Assembly (NCBI RefSeq): GCF_900104045.1
Contig: NZ_FNIN01000001.1
Span: 1-64,000 of the forward strand
Length of the DNA stretch: 64,000 bases
Reading direction: 5' to 3'
Source: Desulfonauticus submarinus
GTDB lineage: Bacteria; Desulfobacterota; Desulfovibrionia; Desulfovibrionales; Desulfonatronovibrionaceae
The notes below the pieces were generated by a model. The model was not told the DNA's origin. It worked only from the letters and a program-made list of their open reading frames with translations, and ran no database searches. Each line of letters opens with the position of its first letter. Position 1 is the first letter of the stretch. The position numbers and the translations under genes are program-made. Below, in pieces: positions 51,351 through 60,529 of the stretch.

Positions 51351-52422
51351 TCAGTTTAAAAATCCTAGGCTTTGTGAGGAAGTTTTAACTCAGCTTAAAA
51401 ATGAGTTAAAAGGTCCGTTTAGGTTTATGGAAGTGTGTGGGACTCACACAGTAGCTATTTTTCAATCTGGCCTTAGGTCTTTGTTTCCTGAGGAATTAAT
51501 ACATGTATCTGGGCCTGGATGCCCTGTGTGTGTGACCCACGAGCGGGAAGTAGCTGCTTTTTTAGAATTAGCGCAAAAAGATGTAATTTTAGCTACTTTT
51601 GGCGACTTAATGCGCGTGCCTGGGCCTGACAAGAAAACATTAAAAGACTTGCAGGCAGAGGGAGCAAGAATAAAAATAGTCTACTCACCTTTTGATGCTT
51701 TAAAGTTAGCTATAGAAAATCCTAAAGAAAAAGTAGTATTTTTAGGCATAGGTTTTGAGACTACAGCTCCTACTGTGGCAGCTACTTTAAATCTAGCCAA
51801 GGAACAAGGGATTACAAACTTTTCTGTTTTATGCCTGCATAAACTTGTTCCACCAGCATTAGAAGCATTAGTTAGTGATAAGAGTTTAAAAGTAGAAGGT
51901 TTTTTACTTCCTGGGCATGTATCTGCTATTATTGGTCTTGAGCCATATAAATTTTTAGCTAAAAATTATGGTATTCCTTCTGTAATAGGTGGTTTTGAGC
52001 CTTTAGATATTTTGCAAGCAATTTATTTGATGGTAAAGATGGCTAATGAAGAAAAACCTGAAGCTATAAATAATTATAAGCGAGTAGTAAAAGATCAAGG
52101 GAATTTAAATGCCTTGGCTATGATGGATAAGGTATTTGAGCCATGTGGTGCTTTGTGGAGAGGTATAGGAGAAATTCCAAATAGTGGCCTTAAAATTAGA
52201 GAGGAGTTTGCTCAGTTTGATGCTAGAAAGTTGTTTTCAATAGAAGAGCTTCCAGATGTTCCTCCTATTAAGGGATGTAGATGTGGTGATGTATTAAAAG
52301 GTATTATACGCCCAGATGAATGTCCTTTATTTAAAAAAGTATGCACTCCTCAGAGTCCTGTTGGGCCGTGTATGGTTTCTACAGAAGGTTCTTGTGCAGC
52401 TTATTATAAATACTCGTTATAA
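51337..52422 (+). CDS. hypD: hydrogenase maturation scaffold HypD
   Basis: About 361 residues from TTG 51337 (AAAAGGGG lies 7 bases before it; no ATG is available before the conserved part). Motifs: FMEVCGTHTVAIFQSGLRSLFP with the active Cys, HVSGPGCPVCVTHERE, LATFGDLMRVPG, FLGIGFETTAPT, FLLPGHVSAIIG and the [4Fe-4S] cysteines near the end (IKGCRCGDVLKGI, ECPLFKKVCTPQSPVGPCMVS). Assembles the Fe(CN)2CO group. The 14-bp overlap with hypC suggests coupled translation. Confidence 0.96.
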   Translation: MNLLNQFKNPRLCEEVLTQLKNELKGPFRFMEVCGTHTVAIFQSGLRSLFPEELIHVSGPGCPVCVTHEREVAAFLELAQKDVILATFGDLMRVPGPDKKTLKDLQAEGARIKIVYSPFDALKLAIENPKEKVVFLGIGFETTAPTVAATLNLAKEQGITNFSVLCLHKLVPPALEALVSDKSLKVEGFLLPGHVSAIIGLEPYKFLAKNYGIPSVIGGFEPLDILQAIYLMVKMANEEKPEAINNYKRVVKDQGNLNALAMMDKVFEPCGALWRGIGEIPNSGLKIREEFAQFDARKLFSIEELPDVPPIKGCRCGDVLKGIIRPDECPLFKKVCTPQSPVGPCMVSTEGSCAAYYKYSL

Positions 52423-52447
52423 GGAAATATAAACTAGGAGTTTATAG

Positions 52448-53452
52448 ATGTCTAAATTATTATTAGATTATGGAAGTGGAGGAAAGGCTTCTCATAGATT
52501 AATAAAAGATATTTTTGTAAAGCATTTGAGCAATCCTTATTTGGATAAATTAGACGATGCTGCTTTTTTAGATAATATCAAAGCTCCTTTGGCTATGAGT
52601 ACAGATTCTTATACTGTAGATCCTATTATTTTCCCAGGAGGAGACATAGGCTCGCTGGCTGTTCATGGCACAGTGAATGATGTTGCTATGTTAGGTGCAA
52701 AGCCAAGGTTTTTGAGCTGTGGTTTTATTTTAGAAGAAGGTTTGGAGATTGAGTTATTGGAAAGGATTGTGTCTTCTATGGCGCAGGCAGCAAAACATGC
52801 GGAAGTATTTATTGTAACTGGTGATACTAAAGTTGTGCCAAAGGGTGCGGTAGATAAAATTTTTATTAATACCACAGGTATTGGAGAAGTATTAGTAAAT
52901 CCAGCTCCTGCAGGTAATAGAGCTAAAGTTGGAGATATAATTATTGTAAGTGGTACTATTGGAGATCATGGTCTTACAATATTATCTAAGCAAAAAGGTA
53001 TTTCCTTTGATACAGAAATAAAAAGTGATTCAGCGGCATTAAATTTAATAATAGAAAAATTACTTAAAGAGATTCCAGAAATTCACGTTTTAAGAGATCC
53101 TACAAGAGGTGGCTTGGCTACAACTTTAAATGAAATAGCCAAGCAGTCTAATGTAGAGTGTTTTATTGAAGAGGATTTTATTCCAATTAGAGAAGAGGTA
53201 AAAGGAGGATGTTCTTTTTTGGGATTAGATCCCTTGTATTTAGCCAATGAAGGTAAATTTATTGTTATTTTGCCTGAAAAATATCAAGATAAAGTCTTAG
53301 ATATTTTAAGAGAAGATCCTCTTACTCAAGAGGCAAGAGTAATTGGCTTAGTAAAAGATGAGCATCCTGGTAAAGTTGTATTAAAGACTGGCCTTGGAGG
53401 GCAGCGTTTGTTAGATATGTTAGAAGGTGAGCAGCTTCCTAGAATATGTTGA
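52448..53452 (+). CDS. hypE: hydrogenase maturation protein HypE
   Basis: 334 residues. ATP-binding PurM-like fold: LDYGSGGKASHRLIKDIF, DDAAFLDNIKAPLAMSTDSYTVDPIIFPGGDIG, HGTVNDVAMLGAKP, GDTKVVPKGAVDKIFINTTGIG, LRDPTRGGLATTLNEIA. It ends in PRIC, the C-terminal Cys that is carbamoylated and dehydrated to thiocyanate for the iron ligand. HypF, HypA and HypB are not in the window. Confidence 0.97.
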   Translation: MSKLLLDYGSGGKASHRLIKDIFVKHLSNPYLDKLDDAAFLDNIKAPLAMSTDSYTVDPIIFPGGDIGSLAVHGTVNDVAMLGAKPRFLSCGFILEEGLEIELLERIVSSMAQAAKHAEVFIVTGDTKVVPKGAVDKIFINTTGIGEVLVNPAPAGNRAKVGDIIIVSGTIGDHGLTILSKQKGISFDTEIKSDSAALNLIIEKLLKEIPEIHVLRDPTRGGLATTLNEIAKQSNVECFIEEDFIPIREEVKGGCSFLGLDPLYLANEGKFIVILPEKYQDKVLDILREDPLTQEARVIGLVKDEHPGKVVLKTGLGGQRLLDMLEGEQLPRIC

Positions 53453-53472
53453 TGATTTATTAAGGAGGAAAA

Positions 53473-55188
53473 ATGCGTTGGTCTAGATATTATATCCCAA
53501 CTTTAAAGGAAGATCCAGCAGATGCAGAGGTAATTAGCCATAAGCTTTTGCTTAGGGCTGGTATGATAAGAAAGCTGACAGCTGGCATATATACTTATTT
53601 GCCCTTGGCTTTAAGGTGCTTACAAAAAATTTCTCAAATTATTAGAGAAGAAATGGAGAGATTTGGAGCAGTAGAAATTTTAATGCCAGGAGTACAACCA
53701 GCAGAGTTATGGAAGCAATCTGGACGTTGGGATGCATACGGCAAAGAACTTTTAAGATTTAAAGATAGACATGATCGGGATTATTGTCTTGGACCAACTC
53801 ACGAGGAAGTGGTTACAAATCTTATAAAAGGAGAAGTAAAATCTTATCGCCAATTACCTCTCAATCTTTATCAAATTCAAACTAAGTTTAGAGATGAGAT
53901 AAGACCTCGCTTTGGGCTTATGCGAGGAAGAGAATTTATTATGAAAGATGGGTATTCTTTTGATAAAGATGATAAGGGAGCGATTAGTAGTTATGAAAAT
54001 ATGTACGAAGCTTATAAAAGTATTTTTACAAGACTTGGCTTAAAGTTTAGAGCTGTAGAAGCAGATACTGGACAAATTGGCGGTACATATTCTCATGAGT
54101 TTATGGTTCTTGCAGATACAGGTGAGGATACTATTGTTGTTTGTGAAGAGTGTGATTATGCTGCTAATTTGGAAAAAGCAGAAGTGTTATATAATGAAGT
54201 AGAGCAGAGAAAAATAGATTGTCCTCCATTAGAAGAAGTTAATACTCCAAATAAACATACAGTAGAAGAAGTAGCAAAATTTTTAAATATTTTTCCTCAT
54301 AAAATTGTTAAAACTTTACTTTATAATATAGATGGTAAAGTTGTTGCTATTCTGATTAGAGGAGATAGAGAACTTAACGAAGTTAAATTAAAAAATAAAT
54401 TAAAAGCCACTGAGGTTAGACTGGCAACAAAAGAAGAGGTTGAAAAATATTCTGGAGCTCCTGTTGGTTTTGCTGGTCCTGTTGGTTTAAACATAGAAGA
54501 AATTTATGCAGATCAAGAGTTGCAATTTGATACAGATTACGTAATAGGAGCTAACAAAAAAGATACTCATTTTATTCACTGTGATTTAAAAAGAGATGTT
54601 AATATAAAAGATTATTATGATCTGCGTAATATTACTGTAGATGATAATTGTCCAAAATGTGGAGGTAAAATATCTTTAACAAAAGGTATAGAAGTTGGAC
54701 ATATTTTTAAATTAGGTACAAAATATAGTAAAGCCATGGGAGCAACTTTTCTAGATGAAAATGGAAAAGAAAAGCCATTGGTTATGGGATGTTATGGTAT
54801 AGGAGTAAGTCGAGTTCTTGCTGCTTGTATTGAACAAAATCATGATGAAAATGGTATTATTTTTCCTTTGCCAATTGCTCCGTTTGAGTGTTTGCTTATA
54901 GTATTAAATCCTAAAGATAATAAAGTATTAGATGCGGCAAATAAGTTATATGTAGAGTTGAAAAAAAGTAGAATTGATTGTTTATATGATGATAGAGACG
55001 AAAGGCCTGGTTTTAAATTTAAAGATGCAGATTTAATTGGTGTCCCTATTCAAATAATAATTGGTGCAAAGGGCTTGGCAAAAGGAGTTGCAGAGATAAA
55101 AATAAGGAGAACAGGAGAAAAAATAGAAGTTCCTCTTTCAGAATGTATTAAAAGTGTAATTGATCTTAAAAGTAAGAATAATTTTTAG
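53473..55188 (+). CDS. proS: prolyl-tRNA synthetase
   Basis: 571 residues, the bacterial-type enzyme with the editing (INS) domain between motifs 2 and 3. Class II motifs: RMSR-type start ([34 protein letters not shown]), [62 protein letters not shown] and the C-terminal anticodon-binding domain ([21 protein letters not shown]). The editing domain spans about 230-390. SD AAGGAGGA precedes ATG 53473. Confidence 0.97.
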   Translation: MRWSRYYIPTLKEDPADAEVISHKLLLRAGMIRKLTAGIYTYLPLALRCLQKISQIIREEMERFGAVEILMPGVQPAELWKQSGRWDAYGKELLRFKDRHDRDYCLGPTHEEVVTNLIKGEVKSYRQLPLNLYQIQTKFRDEIRPRFGLMRGREFIMKDGYSFDKDDKGAISSYENMYEAYKSIFTRLGLKFRAVEADTGQIGGTYSHEFMVLADTGEDTIVVCEECDYAANLEKAEVLYNEVEQRKIDCPPLEEVNTPNKHTVEEVAKFLNIFPHKIVKTLLYNIDGKVVAILIRGDRELNEVKLKNKLKATEVRLATKEEVEKYSGAPVGFAGPVGLNIEEIYADQELQFDTDYVIGANKKDTHFIHCDLKRDVNIKDYYDLRNITVDDNCPKCGGKISLTKGIEVGHIFKLGTKYSKAMGATFLDENGKEKPLVMGCYGIGVSRVLAACIEQNHDENGIIFPLPIAPFECLLIVLNPKDNKVLDAANKLYVELKKSRIDCLYDDRDERPGFKFKDADLIGVPIQIIIGAKGLAKGVAEIKIRRTGEKIEVPLSECIKSVIDLKSKNNF

Positions 55189-55287
55189 ATAAAAGTGGAG
55201 AGGGTTTTTTTAGCTTAAAGAAAATAATTTTGAAAAATATTTTTTGAGTTTTGAGTATAAAAATAAAAATTAATTTAGGAGGAAACA

Positions 55288-56145
55288 GTGGCAGAAAATA
55301 AATGTTCTGGTTGTTCTAAACAAGGAAGTTGTTCAGTTCAAGATGAGGCAAGTTGTCCAGAGGAAAAACTTAAAAAAACTGTTAGTCGTATTAAGCATAA
55401 ACTGGTTGTTTTGTCTGGAAAAGGTGGTGTGGGTAAAAGTACTGTGGCTGTTAATTTGGCAGTAGGTCTTGCTTTGCAAGGGAAAAAAGTGGGTTTATTG
55501 GATGTAGACGTGCATGGCCCATCTATACCAAGACTTCTTAGTTTAAAAAAAGAAAAGCCTCATATGGAAAAAAATTATATGGAGCCTGTTCCTTGGAATA
55601 AAAATCTTTTTGTGATGTCTTTGGGTTTTCTTATTCCTTCAGAGAAAGAGGCTGTGATTTGGCGTGGACCTGTTAAGATGGGACTTATTAGACAGTTCCT
55701 AGAAGATGTTGCTTGGGGAGATTTAGATTATCTTATTGTAGATTGTCCTCCCGGAACAGGAGATGAACCTTTGAGCGTGTTGCAGCTTCTTGGAAGTGAG
55801 GCTAAAGCAATCATAGTAACAACTCCTCAAGGTGTGGCAGTAGATGATGTGAGGAGATCTGTTACTTTTTGTGCCCAGTTGGGAAATCCTGTTTTAGGTA
55901 TTGTAGAGAATATGAGTGGATTTGTTTGCCCTAAGTGTGGGGAAAGAACAGACGTATTTTCTTCTGGTGGTGGAGAAGGTTTGGCAAAAGAGATGGGTGT
56001 TCCGTTTTTAGCTAAAATACCTTTGGACCCAGAAGTTGTTCGTTCTGGTGAGGAAGGATATGTTTATATAAAAACTCATCAAGATAGGGAACCTGCAAAA
56101 GAAATGCAAAAGGTTGTGCAAGCGGCTTTAAAATTAGAGCAATAG
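55288..56145 (+). CDS. mrp: Mrp/NBP35-family Fe-S cluster carrier ATPase
   Basis: 285 residues, starting at GTG 55288 behind TTTAGGAGGA. The N-terminus has a Cys motif (KCSGCSKQGSCSVQDEASC) like that of Nbp35. Deviant Walker A VVLSGKGGVGKSTVAVN, then LLDVDVHGPSIPRLL, DYLIVDCPPGTGDEPLSVLQ and MSGFVCPKCGERTDVF with the CxxC that bridges a [4Fe-4S] cluster. It loads clusters into apo-proteins, likely including hydrogenase-type enzymes here. Confidence 0.95.
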   Translation: MAENKCSGCSKQGSCSVQDEASCPEEKLKKTVSRIKHKLVVLSGKGGVGKSTVAVNLAVGLALQGKKVGLLDVDVHGPSIPRLLSLKKEKPHMEKNYMEPVPWNKNLFVMSLGFLIPSEKEAVIWRGPVKMGLIRQFLEDVAWGDLDYLIVDCPPGTGDEPLSVLQLLGSEAKAIIVTTPQGVAVDDVRRSVTFCAQLGNPVLGIVENMSGFVCPKCGERTDVFSSGGGEGLAKEMGVPFLAKIPLDPEVVRSGEEGYVYIKTHQDREPAKEMQKVVQAALKLEQ

Positions 56146-56245
56146 AATTTAATTTAATAAGGATATGGAAAAAATAATTTGAAAATTTAAAAATAATAAA
56201 AAAAAGATATTAATATAGAGTATAATTTTAACTTTATAAAATAAA

Positions 56246-57436
56246 TTATAAATTTAAAATTACGTTTAAGAGAGAATCTCGTTCCACAACTCCTAAAGGC
56301 TCTTTGTTCTGATTAATGACAGGGAGCCTTTTGACTTTCCATAATTTCATTTTTTTTAAAATACTATAAATATTTTCTTCTGGTTGGATATAGTAAAAAT
56401 TTTCGTGTAAAAGTTTTTTTAATTCTATTGATTCTGTACTAAAGAAATCTTTTAATTTATCCCAAAAACTGAGATCATTTTTTTGAAGAAAATATTTTGT
56501 TATATCTGAATCAAAAATGAGACCTTTTACTTTTTTATTATTGTTCACGCAAATCGCCATTTGAAGAGGATGCTCAAGCACTAAGGGGATAATCTCATGA
56601 AGAGGAGTATTTACTTCTATAATAGGAACGTTTTTGCATAGAATTTCTTTAGCTAAAAATCCTTTTTGTTTAGTTTCTAGAGCTTTAGATGGGCCTTCAT
56701 TAGTAAGAGCATAGAGAATATCTGTACGGGAAATAACTCCAACTACTTTATTATTTGTATCTATAACAGGCATCCTTTTTATTTGTTTTTGATTTAGAAT
56801 TTTAGCACATTCTATTATCTTACATTCTGGGTTTATTGAAATTGGTTTAGATGTCATAACTTGATGTACATTAATATCTTTTTTAATTTGTTTTAAAACT
56901 GTTTGCGTGAAATTATGGTTTTTTAAATTTAAATCTATATCTATTTGAAGATTTTTTAAAATATCACTGCCAGTTAATATCCCTGTTAATTGTTCTTTAG
57001 TGTTTACTACTGGAAGAAATTTTATTTTTTCTTTTATAATTAATTTTAAAGCTCTAGTAATTTTTTTATTTTCTTGAATTGTTATAGGAGGATAAGACAT
57101 TACATCTTTTACTAACAGAGGATAATGAAAGGCATTTTCAAGGTTTATTATTGCTATACTGCCTTCATGAATAAGGTTTTTTATTTTTTGTAAAAAAAGA
57201 TTTATTTTAGTTTCTTCATCTATTATATCTATAATAATGGGTAAATCTTCTGATAATCTTAATATTTTGGCACTATGGATATAAGAATTGCTACCAAATC
57301 CCATTATTCCTCGATAGGCAGTAGCTCCTTTTAATCCCATTTTTCTGGCAATTGAAATTAATTTTTCATAAGTTGGAATTCCTTCTATTTTATCACTTTC
57401 TCCTAAATATATTTTTAAAAGTTGATTGTTGGCCAT
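56246..57436 (-). CDS. DUF190 domain fused to four CBS domains
   Basis: 396 residues. Residues 1-105 are DUF190 (LLKIYLGESDKIEGIPTYEKLISIARKMGLKGATAYRGIMGFG, then IIDIIDEETKI), a PII-like fold. Residues about 110-395 hold four CBS repeats in two pairs (VMSYPPITIQENKKITRAL, VMTSKPISINPECKIIECA, a third ending LIFDSDITKYFL, and YIQPEENIYSILKKMKLWKVKRLPVINQ). DUF190 genes accompany crcB/fluC fluoride channels; this one starts 12 bp after crcB. The CBS pairs suggest nucleotide control of the channel. Confidence 0.9.
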   Translation of the reverse strand: MANNQLLKIYLGESDKIEGIPTYEKLISIARKMGLKGATAYRGIMGFGSNSYIHSAKILRLSEDLPIIIDIIDEETKINLFLQKIKNLIHEGSIAIINLENAFHYPLLVKDVMSYPPITIQENKKITRALKLIIKEKIKFLPVVNTKEQLTGILTGSDILKNLQIDIDLNLKNHNFTQTVLKQIKKDINVHQVMTSKPISINPECKIIECAKILNQKQIKRMPVIDTNNKVVGVISRTDILYALTNEGPSKALETKQKGFLAKEILCKNVPIIEVNTPLHEIIPLVLEHPLQMAICVNNNKKVKGLIFDSDITKYFLQKNDLSFWDKLKDFFSTESIELKKLLHENFYYIQPEENIYSILKKMKLWKVKRLPVINQNKEPLGVVERDSLLNVILNL

Positions 57437-57448
57437 TATTATTCCCTT

Positions 57449-57829
57449 TTAAATAAGTTTTGCTAAAAGATAACCAAGATATAGTCCAAGAAATCCTATC
57501 ATTATTTCTCCAATAAGATTACATCCACCTAATAACCATTGTCCATCTTTAAACAATTGAGCGCATTCAAAGATAAAAGATGAAAATGTAGTAAAAGCTC
57601 CCATAAATCCAGTAAGAATAATAATTCTCATCTCAGGAGAGATTAACATTCTTTGTTCTGCCATTTCAAAGATTAAACCAAACAAAAAGCATCCAGTTAT
57701 ATTTACTATAAAAGTTCCATAAGGAAAGTTATGGCCTACAAATTTATAAATTAATCCTGATAGCCAATATCTACTTAGCGCTCCGCTTCCACCAAAGATA
57801 AAAATCCACATACCTTTTTGCCAAAACAC
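57449..57829 (-). CDS. crcB: CrcB/FluC fluoride ion channel
   Basis: 126 residues, four membrane spans. Family motifs: FGGSGALSRYWLSGL, FPYGTFIVNITGCFLFGL, and GFMGAFTTFSSFIFE, the last giving the fluoride-lining Phe and Thr/Ser track. Dimeric channel that expels F- from the cytoplasm. The start is GTG 57829 behind AGGGAGGTT. Single gene, so a homodimer. No fluoride riboswitch was recognised in the leader. Confidence 0.94.
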   Translation of the reverse strand: MFWQKGMWIFIFGGSGALSRYWLSGLIYKFVGHNFPYGTFIVNITGCFLFGLIFEMAEQRMLISPEMRIIILTGFMGAFTTFSSFIFECAQLFKDGQWLLGGCNLIGEIMIGFLGLYLGYLLAKLI

Positions 57830-57917
57830 CTAAACCTCCCTTAAAAATTAAAAATTAAGCTTAAATAAAGTAAAAGTCTAGGGTGAGTTTTGGGGAAATG
57901 AGGTTAGTTTGAAAAGT

Positions 57918-57943
57918 AAAGAGAGGACAAAAGCCCTCTCTTT
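57918..57943. terminator. hairpin after the TrxB-like gene, probable terminator
   Basis: AAAGAGAGG and CCTCTCTTT enclose an eight-base loop. On the plus strand a T run follows (GTTTTTT); on the minus strand, the direction of the trxB-like gene, the tail is weaker (ACTTTTC). Lies 6 bp after that gene's stop. Confidence 0.65.
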
Positions 57944-57948
57944 GTTTT

Positions 57949-58845
57949 TTAGGATTTAGTAAGAGTTTTTATATAATTTAGTGCAGATTTACCAGCAATT
58001 GCGCCTTCTCCTACAGCAACACTTATTTGTAAAAATCTCCCCACACAGTCTCCTGCTGCAAATACTCCTGGAATATTTGTTTTTTGTTCAAAATCAGCTT
58101 CAATAAAAACTCCTTTTCTAGTAAGACCAAGGGTATAAGCAAAGTCTAAAGAACTTGCTTCTCCCATAGCAATAAATAGTCCATCTAATGGTTCTATGTC
58201 TCCATTTTCTAAAACTATTTGTTCTAGGCCTTTGTTTCCCTTAAGAGAAATAATTTTGTCTTTGCGTACAGGGATTTTAAAACTTTCTAGCTTTTTTGCA
58301 AATTCTTGAGAAAAAGAAGGTTTTTTCCCTTGGGTAAAGATAGTTATTTGTTTTGTATATTCTGTTAACTCTAAGGCTTGATTAGCAGCAAACACACCTT
58401 CTCCTAATACAGCTACTTTTTTATTTTTATAGAAAAATCCATCACAACTAACACAATAAGAAACACCTTTACCTTCATAATCCTTTAAATTATCAATTCC
58501 TGGTCTTACTCTGGTTACTCCTGTAGCTAAAATAATGGCTTTACTTTCATACTGATTTGTTTCTGTTTTTACTAGAAAGGTGTTTTGATTTGAAAAGTGA
58601 ATTGAAAGTACTTTTTCGCATTTAATTTCTGCGCCAAATTTTTTTGCTTGTTCTATGCCTCTTTGAATGAGTTCTTTACCTGTGATTGGCTTAGGAAAGC
58701 CAAAATAGTTATCTATAACATATTCTCCTGCTACTTTTGGATTGCATCCTAAAACAAGAGTACTTGCTCCACCTCTTGCAGTATATATAGCAGCAGAAAG
58801 ACCTGCTGGACCTGCGCCTATGATAATAATATCTTTTTGTTCCAT
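57949..58845 (-). CDS. thioredoxin reductase-like flavoprotein
   Basis: 298 residues. FAD site DIIIIGAGPAGLSAAIYTAR, the redox pair CVSCDG (where TrxB has CATCDG), the second nucleotide site VAVLGEGVFAANQALEL, and the C-terminal FAD motif GVFAAGDCVGRFLQISVAVGEGAIAGKSA. The Arg-rich HRR segment that holds the 2'-phosphate of NADPH in TrxB is missing (ITIFTQGKKPSF here), so it may use NADH or another donor. Low-potential variant TrxB enzymes occur in sulfate reducers. No thioredoxin gene is next to it. Confidence 0.85.
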   Translation of the reverse strand: MEQKDIIIIGAGPAGLSAAIYTARGGASTLVLGCNPKVAGEYVIDNYFGFPKPITGKELIQRGIEQAKKFGAEIKCEKVLSIHFSNQNTFLVKTETNQYESKAIILATGVTRVRPGIDNLKDYEGKGVSYCVSCDGFFYKNKKVAVLGEGVFAANQALELTEYTKQITIFTQGKKPSFSQEFAKKLESFKIPVRKDKIISLKGNKGLEQIVLENGDIEPLDGLFIAMGEASSLDFAYTLGLTRKGVFIEADFEQKTNIPGVFAAGDCVGRFLQISVAVGEGAIAGKSALNYIKTLTKS

Positions 58846-58951
58846 AAAAAACTCCTTTTTTGGGATTATATTACATTTTTATTTTAAATTAGTTAAGATT
58901 TTTTTATTTATTAGTCTAGAGGAGTAAGTATTTTTTTAATTTTGTTAGTGG

Positions 58952-58979
58952 TTGACACAAACCTCACTCTAACTATACC
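58952..58979 (+). promoter_or_regulatory. promoter ahead of the decayed ATPase gene
   Basis: TTGACA (58952-58957) and TATACC (58974-58979) with a 16-base spacer; ATG 59013 follows, with a AAGGGGC site. Confidence 0.6.
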
Positions 58980-59012
58980 TAAAAATTAAGACAAAAAATT
59001 AAGGGGCACTCA

Positions 59013-59721
59013 ATGCAAAAGCTACCTATAGGTATTCAGACTTTTAAGAAGATTAGAAGTGCAGATTACGTGTATGTGGATAAGACTAAGTTTATCTACA
59101 AGTTAATTAGTGAAGGTACTAATTATTTTTTTCTTTCTCGTCCTAGAAGATTTGGTAAGAGTCTTTTTTTAAGCACATTAAAAGAGGTTTTTGAAGGAAA
59201 CAAAGAGCTTTTCAAAGGTCTATACATTTATGACAAATATGATTTTACTCCTCATCCTGTGATTAGAATCTCCTTTGGTAGTGGAGATTATTCTATAATA
59301 GACAGTATTTATGAAGAAATAAACTATATTTTGAGAACCAATATAAAGCACCTTAAAGTAGAATGTTCAAATCTTGAATTTTATAAAAGTTGTTTTAAGG
59401 AGCTTATAGAAAATACTTATTTTAAATATAATTCTTCGGTAATAGTGTTGATAGATGAATATGACAAGCCTATTTTGGATAATATATTGGATAAAGACAA
59501 GGCAAGGACAGCTAGGGATATTTTAAAAAATTTCTATTCTGTTTTAAAAGATATGATTATAGAATTTAAAGTAGATAGTAAAGAAGACCCAATCAAACAA
59601 ATAGAAGACAAAAAATATTATCAAAAATATCTAGCAGAAAATAAACCTATTTATCTGCTTTGGAATAAAATTTGATAGCAAAGATAAAAATATTACAACT
59701 TGGGAAGTTAAAAAATTATAA
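59013..59721 (+). pseudogene. decayed AAA-ATPase / PD-(D/E)XK nuclease-like gene
   Basis: The first 175 residues match the AAA-ATPase-like family that goes with DUF1703 (MQKLPIGIQTFKKIRSADYVYVDKTKFIYKLI, FFLSRPRRFGKSLFLSTL as Walker A, VIVLIDEYDKPI as Walker B). After KNFYSVLKD it jumps straight to the end of the family (MIIEFKVDSKEDPIKQIEDKKYYQKYLAENKPIYLL), so about 250-300 middle residues are missing. A one-base shift then ends the frame at 59675; in the next frame the usual tail (GIKFDSKDKNITTWEVKKL) runs to TAA 59721. Complete members have some 500 residues. So an internal deletion plus a frameshift; likely non-functional. These genes are often multicopy and mobile-like. Confidence 0.85.
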
Positions 59722-59863
59722 AAAATATTTATGATGAATTATTAAAGATTTTTAGGGGTGGAATAAATTAAATAATTAGCAAAATTTTTTTATGATGGTG
59801 GGGAAAATATTGTAAATGGAGAAAAGAATAATCTAATTTGTTTAAGAGGACGTTAAAGAGTTT

Positions 59864-60529
59864 ATGCAAAGTAAAAAAACTCTTCTTTTAATAGAAGATG
59901 ATGAATATTTAGGACTTGCTGTTAAAAAGTATTTGGAATCTAAACATTATATTGTAAAATGGTTTAAAGATGGAAGAAATATAGATAAAATAAATTTAAA
60001 AGATATAAATTTAGTTATTTTAGATTTAATGCTTCCTTATGTTAGTGGAGAAAAAATTTTATCAATTTTAAAAGATAGTTTTTATGATTTACCTATAATT
60101 ATTTTAACTGCTAAAAATGAAATTTCTTCTAAAAAAGAATGTTTTGATAAAGGTGCTGATGATTATTTAACTAAACCTTTTGAAATTTTAGAATTAGAGC
60201 TTAGAATTAAATCTTTGTTAAAAAGATTTTCTAAGAGTCAAGTCCAAGGTAAAAAAGTTTGGATCGATGATATATGTGTTGATCTTGAAAGTGGTCAGAT
60301 TTTTAAGCAAAATAAAGAGATAAAAATTAGTAAGAAATGTTGGGAGATATTAAAGATTTTGTGTTTAAAAAGAGGGGAGTTGGTTTCAAAAGAAGAAATC
60401 ATGAAACTAGTTTGGGATAATGTGATAGTTGGAGAAGACACTTTAAGAACTTATATTAAAAATTTAAGAAAAATTTTACCATCTAATTCTATAGAGACTT
60501 ATAAAGGAAGGGGATACAAATTAAAATAA
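59864..60529 (+). CDS. OmpR-family response regulator
   Basis: 221 residues. Receiver domain 1-118: LLLIEDDEYLGLAV, phospho-acceptor D54 (VILDLMLP), T83-type Thr (IIILTAKNE), K-P pair (DDYLTKPFEILELELRI). Winged helix 125-221: IWIDDICVDLESGQI-like start, then ELVSKEEIMKLVWD and the recognition part DTLRTYIKNLRKILPS, with YKGRGYKLK at the end. The last codons overlap the probable start of the kinase gene. Target genes unknown; the pilY1 unit downstream is a candidate. Confidence 0.94.
   Translation: MQSKKTLLLIEDDEYLGLAVKKYLESKHYIVKWFKDGRNIDKINLKDINLVILDLMLPYVSGEKILSILKDSFYDLPIIILTAKNEISSKKECFDKGADDYLTKPFEILELELRIKSLLKRFSKSQVQGKKVWIDDICVDLESGQIFKQNKEIKISKKCWEILKILCLKRGELVSKEEIMKLVWDNVIVGEDTLRTYIKNLRKILPSNSIETYKGRGYKLK

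Noticed and set aside
57830-57948. Fluoride riboswitch before crcB
   Set aside because: The conserved core of the motif could not be found in the leader; only a plain SD and a hairpin belonging to the next gene are seen.
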